Of a DNA stretch of 64,000 nucleotides, positions 8,028-16,872 are shown piece by piece. A program made the translations under genes and the position numbers. The stretch is from assembly GCF_020099395.1 (NCBI RefSeq), contig NZ_CP083590.1, positions 6,324,001-6,388,000 on the forward strand. Reading direction: 5' to 3'. Numbering within the stretch: position 1 is the stretch's first letter; each line of letters starts with the position of its first letter. Under the pieces are notes generated by a model. It saw only the letters and a program-made list of their open reading frames with translations, was not told the origin of the DNA and ran no database searches. This stretch comes from Streptomyces mobaraensis (GTDB lineage Bacteria > Actinomycetota > Actinomycetes > Streptomycetales > Streptomycetaceae).

Positions 8028-8753
8028 ATGCGTAAGCTCGTCGGCCGCTCAGCGGCCGCCGCGGTCCTCGCCGCGGGCGTCATCGTTCCGGCCGCCGGGG
8101 TGGCCGTCGCCGCGCCGCAGTCGCCGTCCACGCCCAAGGTGGCGAGCTGGGACGACGACCACGGCCGGGACCACGGCCGGGACCGGGACCGCGACCGCGA
8201 CCGCGACAAGGGCCGCGACAAGCACCGCGACCGCGACCGCCGCGACCGCGACCGGGACCGTGACTGCGACCGGGGCCGTCACCACCGCGACCGTGACCGT
8301 GACTGCGACCGCGGCCGCTGGGACCGGGACCGGGACCGCGACTGCGACCGTGGCCGTTGGGGCCGTCACCACGACGACGACTGCGACCGCGGCCGCCACC
8401 ACGGCGGCTGGGGCAACGGCTGGGGCAACATCAACATTTGGGGTGGCTGGGGCAGCTGGGGTGGCGGCCACCACAAGGGCTGGGGCGGCTGGGACCGTGA
8501 CTGCGACCGCGGTGGCTGGGGCCACAACGGTGGCTGGGGTCACGGTGGCGGCTGGGGCCACGAGGGTGGCTGGGGTCACCACAGTGGCTGGGGCCACGAG
8601 GGCTGGGGCCGCGGTGACGACTGCGACGGCGGCGGCTGGAAGCACCGCGGTCGCGACCGTGACTGCGACTGGAACGACGGCTGGGGCCACAAGGGCGGCC
8701 ACGGCGGCAAGTACGTCCGCAACACCGTCAACATCCTGGGCATCAGCCTCTGA
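8028..8753 (+). CDS. secreted Asp/Arg/His and Gly/Trp repeat protein
   Basis: A 241-residue predicted secreted protein of unknown function. Residues 1-28 are a Sec signal peptide ending AVA-AP. Residues about 42-125 are a highly charged repeat of DRDRDCDRGR-type units, each carrying a Cys in the motif DCDRGR. Residues about 125-215 are Gly/Trp/His-rich (GGWGHEGGWGHH). The C-terminus KYVRNTVNILGISL is ordinary sequence and may be a functional tail. The ATG has AGGAGA at ideal distance. The His, Asp and regularly spaced Cys could bind metal; that is inference. A similar but Cys-free HGRDDDHGRDHG-repeat protein lies next to the sortase at about 35 kb. Confidence 0.75.
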   Translation: MRKLVGRSAAAAVLAAGVIVPAAGVAVAAPQSPSTPKVASWDDDHGRDHGRDRDRDRDRDKGRDKHRDRDRRDRDRDRDCDRGRHHRDRDRDCDRGRWDRDRDRDCDRGRWGRHHDDDCDRGRHHGGWGNGWGNINIWGGWGSWGGGHHKGWGGWDRDCDRGGWGHNGGWGHGGGWGHEGGWGHHSGWGHEGWGRGDDCDGGGWKHRGRDRDCDWNDGWGHKGGHGGKYVRNTVNILGISL

Positions 8754-8793
8754 GGCCTCTGAGCCAACGTTCACCCTCTGAGGTCCCCTTCCA

Positions 8794-8836
8794 CCGCGGG
8801 CCGTGCGACCGGAAACCCCGGCCGCGCGGCCCGCGG
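8794..8836 (+). terminator. GC-rich hairpin after the repeat-protein gene
   Basis: A long near-perfect stem (CCGCGGGCCGTGCGACCGG pairing with CCGGCCGCGCGGCCCGCGG) with an AAAC-type loop lies 40 bp after the stop codon. There is no U-tract, as usual for Streptomyces terminators. Confidence 0.6.
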
Positions 8837-8870
8837 AGGCGTTCCCTCCCTCGAACCATCCCCAGAGCCA

Positions 8871-8934
8871 TCCCTCGAAGGAGTGATGCTCCTCGCCGAG
8901 GTCCCTCGAAGGAGTGGCGTCCCTCGATGGGGTG
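8871..8934. repeat. short direct repeats between convergent genes
   Basis: TCCCTCGAAGGAGTG occurs at 8871-8885 and 8902-8916, with TCCCTCGATGGGGTG at 8920-8934 and a partial copy at about 8847. They lie between a converging secreted-protein gene and an MFS gene. Function unknown. Confidence 0.5.
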
Positions 8935-8948
8935 ACGCTCAGCCGCTC

Positions 8949-10187
8949 TCAGCCGCCCCCCGCCGCCGCGGCCCGCGCCGCGCCGCCGGCCCCCGGCCGC
9001 AGCGCCCCCGCCGTCACCGCCAGCAGCGCCGCCAGCACCGTCACCAGTCCGAACGAGACCGTCAGCGACGTGGCGTCCGCGAGCTGCCCGATGGCCGACG
9101 GGGCGACCAGGCTCGACGTGTACGTGATCGTCGCCACCCCCGCGATGGCCTGGCTCGGCTCCGGTCCGCTGCGTGCCGCCGCCGCGAAGGCGAGCGGCAC
9201 GACCACCGCGATGCCCAGCCCCACCAGCGCGAACCCGGCGATCGCCGGTGTCGCCCCCGGCGCCGCGACCACCAGCACCCCGCCGCACCCCGCCAGCACC
9301 CCGCCCGCGCGGACCGTGCGTACCGGCCCGAACCGGCGGACCGCCGCGTCCCCGGCGAACCGGGCCGCCGCCATCGCACAGGAGAAGGCCGTGGTGCAGG
9401 CGGCCGCCAGCCCCGCCCCGGAGCCGACGACGTCCCGCAGATAGACCGCCGACCATTCCAGGCTCGCCCCCTCGGCGAACACCGCGCAGAACCCGACCGC
9501 CCCGATGGCCAGCGCCGACCTCGGCGGCAGCGCGAACCGCGGCGGCGCGTGTTCCTCCGCCCGCGGCCGGACGTCCAGCACCGGGCCGCACACCACCGCG
9601 CCCAGCAGCGTCAGGACGACGGCCGCCGTACCGAGGTGCCAGCGCGCGTCCGGGCCCGCGTGCGCCGCCACCGTGCCCGCCGCCGAGCCGGCCAGTGCCC
9701 CCGCGCTCCACATCCCGTGCAGCCCGGACATGATCGACCGGCCCAGCCGCTCCTCCGTCTCCACCCCCAGCGCGTTCATGGCGACGTCCGCCGTCCCCGA
9801 CGCCGCGCCGTACACCGCGAGCGCCGCGCAGAGCACCGGCAGGCCGGGGGAGAGGGCGGGCAGGGCGAGGGACGCGCACCACAGGGCGAGCAGTCCGCGC
9901 AGCGCGGCGCGGGTCCCGAAGCGGTGGGCGACCCGGCCCGCGAGCGGCATCGCCAGCGCCGCCCCGATCGCCGGGAAGGCCAGCGCCAGGCCCAACTCGC
10001 CCGCGCTCAGGTGGAGGTGGTCCCTGATCCAGGGGACGCGGGTGGCGAAGTTCCCGGTGACCGCGCCGTGCACGGCGAACACGGCGGCGACGGCCAGCCG
10101 GGCGCGGCGCAGGCCCGGCTCCGCCGCCGTCTTCCGGAGGCCGGTTTTCCGGTCGTCGGTACCCTCTGCGCCGCCTCGGACCTCCAT
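8949..10187 (-). CDS. MFS transporter
   Basis: A 412-residue major facilitator with about 12 hydrophobic helices. The early segment GNFATRVPWIRDHLHLSAGELGLAL and the MFS loop motif GRVAHRFGTRAALRG near residue 85 are visible. It resembles the FucP/YbjJ-type MFS proteins (with MNALGVETEERLGRSIMSGLHGMWS), usually annotated as sugar or drug transporters. The start at ATG 10187 (MEVRGG) is preferred because the 29 residues upstream in the same frame are low-complexity. It is divergent from the riboswitch-controlled rib operon but not obviously related to it. Substrate unknown. Confidence 0.75.
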   Translation of the reverse strand: MEVRGGAEGTDDRKTGLRKTAAEPGLRRARLAVAAVFAVHGAVTGNFATRVPWIRDHLHLSAGELGLALAFPAIGAALAMPLAGRVAHRFGTRAALRGLLALWCASLALPALSPGLPVLCAALAVYGAASGTADVAMNALGVETEERLGRSIMSGLHGMWSAGALAGSAAGTVAAHAGPDARWHLGTAAVVLTLLGAVVCGPVLDVRPRAEEHAPPRFALPPRSALAIGAVGFCAVFAEGASLEWSAVYLRDVVGSGAGLAAACTTAFSCAMAAARFAGDAAVRRFGPVRTVRAGGVLAGCGGVLVVAAPGATPAIAGFALVGLGIAVVVPLAFAAAARSGPEPSQAIAGVATITYTSSLVAPSAIGQLADATSLTVSFGLVTVLAALLAVTAGALRPGAGGAARAAAAGGG

Positions 10188-10381
10188 GCCGCGGACCCCC
10201 AGTCCCGTCGCCGCCACCGGCCCCCTCGGGCACGGTACGCGGGCCCGCGCGTGACCTGCCACACGCTCTGTCAAGTCCCGTGGACACCGCGCGGCGGCTC
10301 GGCGTACGCTCGGAGCGTCGGAGCCGGAAGTCCCCTGGACAACGGCTCGGGCACCCTGTACCAGAACAGATCATTCACGCA

Positions 10382-10508
10382 GCGCACTCCGGGGTCGGTG
10401 AAATTCCGAACCGGCGGTTACAGTCCGCGACCCGGCCGCAGCCAGCGGCCGGTTGACCAGGTGAAATTCCTGGACCGACGGTTAAAGTCCGGATGGGAGG
10501 CAGTGCGC
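10382..10508 (+). promoter_or_regulatory. FMN riboswitch (RFN element)
   Basis: The conserved RFN core is present: GGTGAAATTCCGAACCGGCGG, CAGTCCGCGACCC, CAGGTGAAATTCCTGGACCGACGG, TTAAAGTCCGGATGGGAGG. The P1 helix closes GCGCACT (10382-10388) with AGTGCGC (10502-10508). It lies about 160 bp upstream of ribD. FMN binding is known to shut down rib expression in such elements. In Streptomyces, control may act on transcription or translation; which one is not evident here. Confidence 0.97.
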
Positions 10509-10666
10509 GGCGGGCAGGCACCGGCAGCAGAGCCGTGGCCGTGCGGCCGTCCTCTCCAGGCACGTCCCGCACGGGGCACGCGGCGTTCCCGGCGCCGTCG
10601 TCCCCGCTTTTCGTCGTTTCTCACGACAGCCCCGGAGTCCATGCCCGAAGAGGCAGGAGGACCCCG

Positions 10667-11779
10667 GTGGCCACCGCGACCGAAGCAGACGCGATGCGAC
10701 GCGCCATCGCGCTCGCCGCGCGCGCCCTCGGTTCCACGAGCCCCAACCCCGTCGTCGGCTGCGTCGTCCTCGACGCCGCCGGACGGGTCGCCGGCGAGGG
10801 CTGGCACCGGCGCGCCGGAGCCGCGCACGCCGAGGTGGAGGCGCTGCGCGCCGCCGCCGCGGCCGGGCGCGACGTCCGGGGCGGCACCGCCGTCGTCACC
10901 CTCGAACCCTGCAACCACACCGGACGCACCGGCCCCTGCGCCCAGGCGCTGATCGCCGCCGGCGTCGCCCGGGTCGTCTACGCCGTCGCCGACCCCACCC
11001 CGGCGGCCACCGGCGGCGCGGCCACCCTCGCGGCGGCCGGCGTGGACACCGAGGGCGGCCTGCTCGCCGACGAGGCCGCGGCCGGCAACACCGCCTGGCT
11101 CACCGCCGTGCTGCGCGGCCGGCCCTTCGTGCTCTGGAAGTACGCCGCCACCCTGGACGGCCGCAGCGCCGCCGCCGACGGCACCAGCCGCTGGATCACG
11201 TCGGCCGGCTCCCGCGCCGACGTCCACCGGCTGCGCGCCGAGGCCGACGCCGTCGTCGTCGGCTCCGGCACCCTGCGCGCCGACGACCCGCACCTCGCCG
11301 TCCGCGGCCTCCCGGGCGACCGCGCCGTCACCCAGCCGCTGCGCGTCGTCGTCGACACCCACGCCACGATCCGCCCCGGCGCCCGGGTGCTGGACGACGC
11401 GGCGCCCACCCTGATCGCCGTCGGCAAGGACGCCGACACCGGGCACCTGCCCGGGGTGGACGTCGCCCGGCTGCCCGCCGACGGCACCGGGATCGACATC
11501 CCCGCCCTGCTCGCCGAGTTGTACGGCCGCGGCGTGCGGTCCGTCCTGCTGGAGGGCGGCCCCCGGCTCGCCGGCGCCTTCCTGGCCGCCGGCGCCGTGG
11601 ACCGCGTCGTCGCCTACCTCGCCCCGGCCCTCCTCGGCGCCGGACCCGCCGCCCTCGGGGACGCCGGCATCGGCACCATCGACCGGGCCCTGCGCCTGGA
11701 CGTGACCGACGTCGCCCGCATCGGCCCCGACCTGCGGGTCACCGCCGCACCCCTCGCCACCGCCCCAGAGGAGAACTGA
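10667..11779 (+). CDS. ribD: bifunctional riboflavin deaminase/reductase RibD
   Basis: 370 residues. The N-terminal cytidine-deaminase-like domain (about 1-145) has the zinc ligands in HAEVEAL and in TLEPCNHTGRTGPC. It deaminates the GTP cyclohydrolase II product, 2,5-diamino-6-ribosylamino-pyrimidinone 5'-phosphate. The C-terminal reductase domain (about 150-365) has KYAATLDGRSAAADG and VLLEGGPRLAGAF and reduces the ribosyl chain with NADPH. GTG 10667 is chosen because GGCAGGAGG lies six bases upstream and the protein then begins normally. The longer open frame upstream runs into the riboswitch. It is the first gene of the rib operon, under the FMN riboswitch, and the next gene starts three bases after its stop. 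Confidence 0.96.
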   Translation: MATATEADAMRRAIALAARALGSTSPNPVVGCVVLDAAGRVAGEGWHRRAGAAHAEVEALRAAAAAGRDVRGGTAVVTLEPCNHTGRTGPCAQALIAAGVARVVYAVADPTPAATGGAATLAAAGVDTEGGLLADEAAAGNTAWLTAVLRGRPFVLWKYAATLDGRSAAADGTSRWITSAGSRADVHRLRAEADAVVVGSGTLRADDPHLAVRGLPGDRAVTQPLRVVVDTHATIRPGARVLDDAAPTLIAVGKDADTGHLPGVDVARLPADGTGIDIPALLAELYGRGVRSVLLEGGPRLAGAFLAAGAVDRVVAYLAPALLGAGPAALGDAGIGTIDRALRLDVTDVARIGPDLRVTAAPLATAPEEN

Positions 11780-11782
11780 GAA

Positions 11783-12424
11783 GTGTTCACCGGAATCGTC
11801 GAAGAACTGGGCGAGGTCGTCGCCGTGGAACGCCAGGGCGACTCGGCCCGGTTCCGGCTGCGCGGCCCGCTCGTCACGGAGGACGCCGGGCACGGCGACT
11901 CGATCGCGGTCAACGGCGTCTGCCTGACGGTCGTCACCACCGCGGACGGCGAGTTCACCGCCGACGTGATGGCCGAGACCCTCGACCGCTCCAGCCTGGG
12001 CGCCCTCGACGCCGGCGCGCGCGTCAACCTGGAACGTCCGATGAAGCTGGGCGGACGGCTCGGCGGCCACCTGGTCCAGGGGCATGTGGACGGCACCGGG
12101 ACCATCACCGAGCGGACGCCCGGGGAGCACTGGGAGACCGTACGGGTCTCGCTCCCCGCGCAGCTCGCCCGGTACGTCGTCGACAAGGGGTCGATCACCG
12201 TGGACGGCGTCAGCCTGACCGTCGTCGAGGCCGGGGACGACTGGTTCACCGTCAGCCTCATCCCCACCACGCTGGAGATGACCACCCTCGGCATCAAGAA
12301 GACCGGTGATCCGGTCAACCTGGAGGTCGACGTGCTCGCGAAGTACACCGAGCGGCTGCTCGGTCATGTCCCGGCCACCGAGCGGCTGCTGGGCGACCGG
12401 ATCGCCAAGGGGGGCCGGGCATGA
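11783..12424 (+). CDS. ribE: riboflavin synthase alpha subunit
   Basis: 213 residues, the normal length. It has the invariant start MFTGIVEELG and two tandem lumazine-binding barrels: first NGVCLTVV near residue 47 and second DGVSLTVVE near 142. The hinge sequence is GGRLGGHLVQGHVDGTG. It dismutates two 6,7-dimethyl-8-ribityllumazine molecules to riboflavin. The GTG start follows GAGGAGA. The stop overlaps the ribM start by ATGA, indicating translational coupling. Called ribC in some bacteria. Confidence 0.96.
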   Translation: MFTGIVEELGEVVAVERQGDSARFRLRGPLVTEDAGHGDSIAVNGVCLTVVTTADGEFTADVMAETLDRSSLGALDAGARVNLERPMKLGGRLGGHLVQGHVDGTGTITERTPGEHWETVRVSLPAQLARYVVDKGSITVDGVSLTVVEAGDDWFTVSLIPTTLEMTTLGIKKTGDPVNLEVDVLAKYTERLLGHVPATERLLGDRIAKGGRA

Positions 12425-13086
12425 GCGCCGTCTCCTGGCTCGGCGACGAGGCGTTCGCCGCCTTCGGCCAGCACGTCATCTGGTCCGACCTGATCGGCAA
12501 CACGGCCGGGCTGGTCGCCCTGGCCCTCGGCTGGAAGCGGTCCATATGGACCTGGCCCGTCCAGTTCCTCGCCGGCCTGATCCTCGTCACCGCCTACGCC
12601 ACCGCCCACCTCGGCGGCGGCGTGGGCAAGCAGCTCCTCGTCATCGGCGTCTCGGTGTGGGGCTGGCGGCAGTGGCACCTCGGGCGGCGCGAGACGCAGG
12701 ACGGCCTCGCCGTGCGCTTCGCGACCTGGCGTGAACGGGCCCTGCTGCTCGGCGGGACGGCCGTGGGCACGCTGGCCGTCGGCGGGCTGTTCACCGCCGT
12801 GCCCGAGCTGTCCTGGAACCCCTGGCCGGACGCGTACATCTTCGTCGGCACGCTCGCCGCGATGGTCGCCCAGGCCCGCGGGCTCGTCGAGTTCTGGTTC
12901 GCCTGGCTGCTGGTGGACTTCGTCGGCGTCCCCCTCGCCTTCTCCAGCGGACTGGCCTTCGGCGGCGTCGTCTACGTCGTCTACCTCGGCCTCGTCCTGT
13001 GGGGCCTGCGCGACTGGTGGCTGCGCTCCCGCGCCGCCGCCCGCCGCGCCCCGGCCGCCGGGCCGGCCCTCACCCGGGCCGCCTGA
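12421..13086 (+). CDS. ribM: PnuC-family transporter, probable riboflavin importer RibM
   Basis: A 221-residue membrane protein with about seven hydrophobic helices and PnuC-family motifs: DLIGNTAGLVALALGWKRSIWTWPVQF near the N-terminus and WFAWLLVDFVGVPL near residue 160. PnuC proteins carry nicotinamide mononucleotide or riboside. The FMN-riboswitch-linked members in Streptomyces and Corynebacterium (RibM/PnuX) have been shown to import riboflavin by facilitated diffusion. Location inside the rib operon, overlapping ribE by ATGA, supports the riboflavin role. The C-terminal tail is Ala/Arg-rich. Confidence 0.9.
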   Translation: MSAVSWLGDEAFAAFGQHVIWSDLIGNTAGLVALALGWKRSIWTWPVQFLAGLILVTAYATAHLGGGVGKQLLVIGVSVWGWRQWHLGRRETQDGLAVRFATWRERALLLGGTAVGTLAVGGLFTAVPELSWNPWPDAYIFVGTLAAMVAQARGLVEFWFAWLLVDFVGVPLAFSSGLAFGGVVYVVYLGLVLWGLRDWWLRSRAAARRAPAAGPALTRAA

Positions 13087-13135
13087 CCCGCCGGCCGTCC
13101 CGCACCGCCCGCCCACGACCCCCACGGAGTGACCC

Positions 13136-14410
13136 ATGACCGCCCCGCACGAGGCCCCCGCGGCCTCAGGACTCGACCCGGTCGAGCGCGCCATCGCCGA
13201 CATCGCGGCCGGCCGGCCCGTCGTGGTGGTGGACGACGAGAGCCGGGAGAACGAGGGAGACCTCGTCGTCGCCGCCGAACTCGCCACCGCCGAGACCCTC
13301 GCCTTCATGATGAGCGAGTGCCGCGGGCTGATCTGCGTGCCGATGGAGGCGGAGGACGTCGACCGGCTCGACCTCCCGCAGATGGTCGAGAAGAACACCG
13401 AGACCATGCGCACCGCCTTCACCGTCAGCGTCGACGCGAGCGCCGCGCACGGCGTCGGCACCGGCATCTCGGCCGCCGACCGGGCCACCACCATCCGGCT
13501 GCTGGCCTCCCCCGACAGCCGCTCCGAGGACTTCGTCCGGCCCGGCCACGTCTTCCCGCTGCGCGCCCGGCCCGGCGGCGTCCTCGCCCGCCCCGGCCAC
13601 ACCGAGGCCGGCTGCGACCTGGCCCGGCTGGCCGGACTGCGGCCCGCCGCCGCCATCGTGGAGATCGCCGGCGAGGACGGCCGGATGCTGCGGCTGCCCG
13701 AGCTGATCCCGTTCGCGCGGAAGCACGGCCTGGCGATCATCTCCATCGAGGACCTGATCACCTATCTGAAGTCCGCCGAACCCACCGTCAAGCGCGAGGC
13801 CAGCACCCGGCTGCCCACCGCCTTCGGCGAGTTCCGGGCATACGGCTACCGCTCGGTCCGCGACGGCGTCGAGCACATCGCCCTCGTCTCCGGCGACCTC
13901 GGCGACGGCGAGGACGTCCTGGTCCGGGTCCACTCCGAGTGCCTCACCGGCGACGTCTTCGGCTCCCTGCGCTGCGACTGCGGCCCCCAGCTGGAGGCGT
14001 CCCTCGAACGGGTGGCCACCGAGGGCCGCGGCGTCGTCGTCTACCTGCGCGGCCACGAGGGGCGCGGCATCGGACTGCTGTCCAAGCTGCGGGCCTACGA
14101 GCTCCAGGAGGCCGGCCACGACACGCTGGACGCCAACCTCGAACTCGGCCTCCCCGCCGACGCCCGGGACTACGCGGCCGGCGCCCAGATGCTCACCGAC
14201 CTGGGCGTCCGCTCCATCCGGCTGATGACCAACAACCCGGACAAGACCATCGCCCTGGAACAGCACGGCATCAAGATCTCCGGGCGGGAGCCGATGCCCG
14301 TGGCGGCGGGCGAGCACAATCTCCGGTACCTGCGCACCAAGCGGGACCGGATGGGGCACGACCTGCCCTGGCTGGACGACCACCAGGTCTCCCCCTGCGA
14401 CAACCAGTAG
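13136..14410 (+). CDS. ribBA: bifunctional DHBP synthase / GTP cyclohydrolase II
   Basis: 424 residues. The N-terminal 3,4-dihydroxy-2-butanone-4-phosphate synthase domain (about 1-215) has the acidic metal loop [23 protein letters not shown] and the [14 protein letters not shown] motif. The C-terminal GTP cyclohydrolase II domain (about 220-410) has the zinc-binding segment [19 protein letters not shown], the catalytic GHEGRGIGL and [12 protein letters not shown]. It supplies both precursors of the pathway: the four-carbon unit and the opened GTP ring. Fourth gene of the rib operon; start ATG 13136 has GGAG upstream. Confidence 0.96.
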   Translation: MTAPHEAPAASGLDPVERAIADIAAGRPVVVVDDESRENEGDLVVAAELATAETLAFMMSECRGLICVPMEAEDVDRLDLPQMVEKNTETMRTAFTVSVDASAAHGVGTGISAADRATTIRLLASPDSRSEDFVRPGHVFPLRARPGGVLARPGHTEAGCDLARLAGLRPAAAIVEIAGEDGRMLRLPELIPFARKHGLAIISIEDLITYLKSAEPTVKREASTRLPTAFGEFRAYGYRSVRDGVEHIALVSGDLGDGEDVLVRVHSECLTGDVFGSLRCDCGPQLEASLERVATEGRGVVVYLRGHEGRGIGLLSKLRAYELQEAGHDTLDANLELGLPADARDYAAGAQMLTDLGVRSIRLMTNNPDKTIALEQHGIKISGREPMPVAAGEHNLRYLRTKRDRMGHDLPWLDDHQVSPCDNQ

Positions 14411-14453
14411 CACCGAAGCAGTAGCACCACCCGACGAACTACCGAGGAGTGAC

Positions 14454-14939
14454 GTGAGCGGCAAGGGCGCCCCCCAGCTGAGTGTGAAGAACTGTCGTGA
14501 CCTGCGGGTGGCCGTGATCGCCGCCCAGTGGCACGAGAAGGTCATGGACGGCCTGGTCGACGGCGCCCTGCGCGCCCTGCACGACCTCGGCATCGACGAG
14601 CCGACGCTGCTGCGCGTCCCCGGCAGCTGGGAGCTGCCCGTCGCCGCCAAGGCGCTCGCCGGCCGCGGCTACGACGCGATCGTCGCCCTCGGCGTCGTCA
14701 TCCGGGGCGGTACGCCCCACTTCGACTACGTGTGCCAGGGCGTCACCCAGGGCCTCACCCAGGTCTCCACCGACACAGGCGTCCCGGTCGGCTTCGGCGT
14801 CCTCACCTGTGACACCGATGAACAGGCCCTGGACCGCGCCGGACTGGAGGGCTCGACCGAGGACAAGGGCCACGAGGCGGTCACCGCGGCCGTCGCCACG
14901 GCGGTCACCCTCCGCTCGGTGTCGGAGCCCTGGCACTGA
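14454..14939 (+). CDS. ribH: 6,7-dimethyl-8-ribityllumazine synthase
   Basis: 161 residues. It has the lumazine synthase signatures [53 protein letters not shown] (active-site His in HFDYV) and [18 protein letters not shown]. It condenses the ribitylamino-pyrimidinedione with DHBP and assembles into hollow icosahedral or decameric shells. The GTG start has GAGGAGTGAC ahead. Last gene of the rib set; hisE begins 34 bp later, so read-through into his genes is likely. Confidence 0.96.
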   Translation: MSGKGAPQLSVKNCRDLRVAVIAAQWHEKVMDGLVDGALRALHDLGIDEPTLLRVPGSWELPVAAKALAGRGYDAIVALGVVIRGGTPHFDYVCQGVTQGLTQVSTDTGVPVGFGVLTCDTDEQALDRAGLEGSTEDKGHEAVTAAVATAVTLRSVSEPWH

Positions 14940-14973
14940 CACCCGGGGCGGACCCCGTAGGGTAGGGACCACC

Positions 14974-15243
14974 ATGGACAGGAAGACGTTCGAGGAGCTC
15001 TTCGCCGAGCTCCAGCAGAAGGCCGCCGGCGACCCCGCCACCTCCCGCACCGCGGAACTGGTGGGCAAGGGCGTCCATGCCATCGGCAAGAAGGTCGTCG
15101 AAGAGGCGGCCGAGGTGTGGATGGCCGCCGAGTACGAGGGCGCCGAGGCGACCGCCGAGGAGATCTCCCAGCTCCTCTACCACCTCCAGGTGATGATGGT
15201 CGCCCGCGGCATCTCGCTCGACGACGTGTACGCCCACCTCTGA
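14974..15243 (+). CDS. hisE: phosphoribosyl-ATP pyrophosphohydrolase
   Basis: 89 residues, the normal MazG-like HisE length. The metal-binding acidic helix reads [18 protein letters not shown], followed by [14 protein letters not shown]. It hydrolyses phosphoribosyl-ATP to phosphoribosyl-AMP, the second step of histidine biosynthesis. ATG 14974 is preferred; upstream codons in the same frame are out-of-frame ribH sequence. It precedes hisG by 48 bp and the pair is conserved after ribH in Streptomyces. Confidence 0.94.
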   Translation: MDRKTFEELFAELQQKAAGDPATSRTAELVGKGVHAIGKKVVEEAAEVWMAAEYEGAEATAEEISQLLYHLQVMMVARGISLDDVYAHL

Positions 15244-15291
15244 TCCTTACCCTCGTTTTTCCCCATCCCCCTGCACTAAGGAACCGCCCTC

Positions 15292-16140
15292 ATGCTGCGC
15301 ATCGCCGTCCCCAACAAGGGTTCTCTCTCCGAGCCTGCGTCGGAGATGCTCCATGAGGCCGGTTACCGGCAGCGCAAGGACCGCAGGGAACTCGTCCTCG
15401 TCGACGCCGCCAACGAGGTCGAGTTCTTCTTCCTCCGCCCCCGCGACATCGCCGTCTACGTGGGCTCCGGCAAGCTCGACATCGGCATCACCGGCCGCGA
15501 CCTGCTGCTGGACTCCGGCTCCCGGGCCGAGGAGATCATGCAGCTCGGCTTCGCCGGCTCGACGTTCCGCTACGCCACCCGCCCGGGTACGGCCCAGGAC
15601 GTCTCCGAGTTCGGCGGCATGACCATCGCCACCTCCTTCGCCGGCCTGGTCACCAAGCACCTCGCCGACCACGGCGTCGACGCCGACGTCGTCCACCTGG
15701 ACGGCGCCGTCGAGACCGCCATCCAGCTCGGTGTCGCCCAGGTCATCGCCGACGTCGTCGAGACCGGCACCACCCTGCGCAACGCCGGGCTGGAGATCAT
15801 CGGCGAGCCGATCCTGGAGTCCGAGGCCGTCGTCATCCGCCGCGCGGGCGCTCCGGCCGACGACCCCAAGGTCCAGCAGTTCCTCCGCCGGATGCAGGGC
15901 GTCCTCGTCGCCCGGCGCTACGTGATGATGGACTACGACATCCGCGTCGAGCACGTCGAGCGCGCCGTCGCGCTCACCCCCGGCCTGGAGTCGCCCACCG
16001 TCTCGCCGCTGCACCACGAGGGCTGGGTCGCCGTCCGCTCGATGGTCCCGGCCAAGGACGCGCAGCGCGTCATGGACGAGCTGTACGACCTGGGCGCGCG
16101 CGCCATCCTCACCACCGGCATCCACGCCTGCCGCCTCTGA
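15292..16140 (+). CDS. hisG: ATP phosphoribosyltransferase, long form
   Basis: 282 residues. The catalytic domain carries LRIAVPNKGSLSEPA at the start, the PRPP-binding segment DVVETGTTLRNAGLE near residue 160 and GKLDIGITGRDLLL. The C-terminal about 75 residues form the ferredoxin-like regulatory domain (SPTVSPLHHEGWVAVRSMV) found only in long-form, histidine-feedback-inhibited HisG, so no HisZ partner is needed. AAGGAA precedes the ATG. Confidence 0.96.
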   Translation: MLRIAVPNKGSLSEPASEMLHEAGYRQRKDRRELVLVDAANEVEFFFLRPRDIAVYVGSGKLDIGITGRDLLLDSGSRAEEIMQLGFAGSTFRYATRPGTAQDVSEFGGMTIATSFAGLVTKHLADHGVDADVVHLDGAVETAIQLGVAQVIADVVETGTTLRNAGLEIIGEPILESEAVVIRRAGAPADDPKVQQFLRRMQGVLVARRYVMMDYDIRVEHVERAVALTPGLESPTVSPLHHEGWVAVRSMVPAKDAQRVMDELYDLGARAILTTGIHACRL

Positions 16141-16214
16141 CCCCGGCGGCCCCGGCCGATCCCGACCCCGGCCCCCGCGGCGCCGCGCACCGCCCGACGA
16201 AGGAACGCACCGAC

Positions 16215-16682
16215 GTGACCAGCCCAGCAGCGCCCGGAAGCGCCCAGACCACCCTCCCGGCCGTCTTCCGCCCGGCCCTCACCCGGGTGGTGCTCCTGGG
16301 CATCGGCGGCGCGCTCGTCGTCGTGATGGCCGTGATGTCGTTCCTGCTGGAGTCGTTCACCGCGGGGGACCGGGCCACCTTCATCGGCACCGGGCTGCTG
16401 GGCCTGGGCGTCCTCGCCCTGCTCGCCCGGCCCAAGGTGGTCGCCACGCCCGAGGGCGTCACCGTGGTGAACCTCACGACCGTCCGGCGGCTGGCCTGGG
16501 CCGAGATCGTCCGCGTCAACCTGCGGCCCGGCGACTCCTGGGTCCACCTCGACCTCGCCGACGGAACGACGCTGCCCGCCATGGGCATTCAGCCCGGCAT
16601 GGCCAGGGACAAGGCCATCGCCCAGGCCCGCACCCTGAGCGCGCTCGTCGCCGAGTTCGGCACCGGCAGCTCCACGACCTGA
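16215..16682 (+). CDS. PH-domain-containing membrane protein
   Basis: 155 residues. Two hydrophobic helices (about 25-45 and 55-72) are followed by a bacterial PH-like domain (RPKVVATPEGVTVVNLTTVRRLAWAEIVRVNLRPGDSW). The WAEI and AMGIQPG motifs are typical of the short Streptomyces proteins in this family. The start is GTG 16215 with GAAGGAA upstream. It lies 74 bp after hisG and is often found there. Role unknown; it is probably cytoplasm-facing at the membrane. Confidence 0.78.
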   Translation: MTSPAAPGSAQTTLPAVFRPALTRVVLLGIGGALVVVMAVMSFLLESFTAGDRATFIGTGLLGLGVLALLARPKVVATPEGVTVVNLTTVRRLAWAEIVRVNLRPGDSWVHLDLADGTTLPAMGIQPGMARDKAIAQARTLSALVAEFGTGSSTT

Positions 16683-16872
16683 GCCCGGCCGGCCGCCCCC
16701 GTCGCCGGTTCCTTGATTACTCTGGTGTGCACGGGCACCCACCTGCCCCGTCCCGCCCACCCGGCCGCCTCCCGGCGGCCCGCGGGACACCTGCGAACCG
16801 AGGAGTGATCCCCTCCGGGATGGACGGACCGTCCTGTAGTACCTGCGCCGCCCCCCATCGTGAGGCGGCGCC

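Noticed and set aside
8150..8700. Repetitive DNA that might be a CRISPR or satellite array
   Set aside because: The periodicity is codon-based within a protein of consistent composition, and there are no repeat-spacer units.
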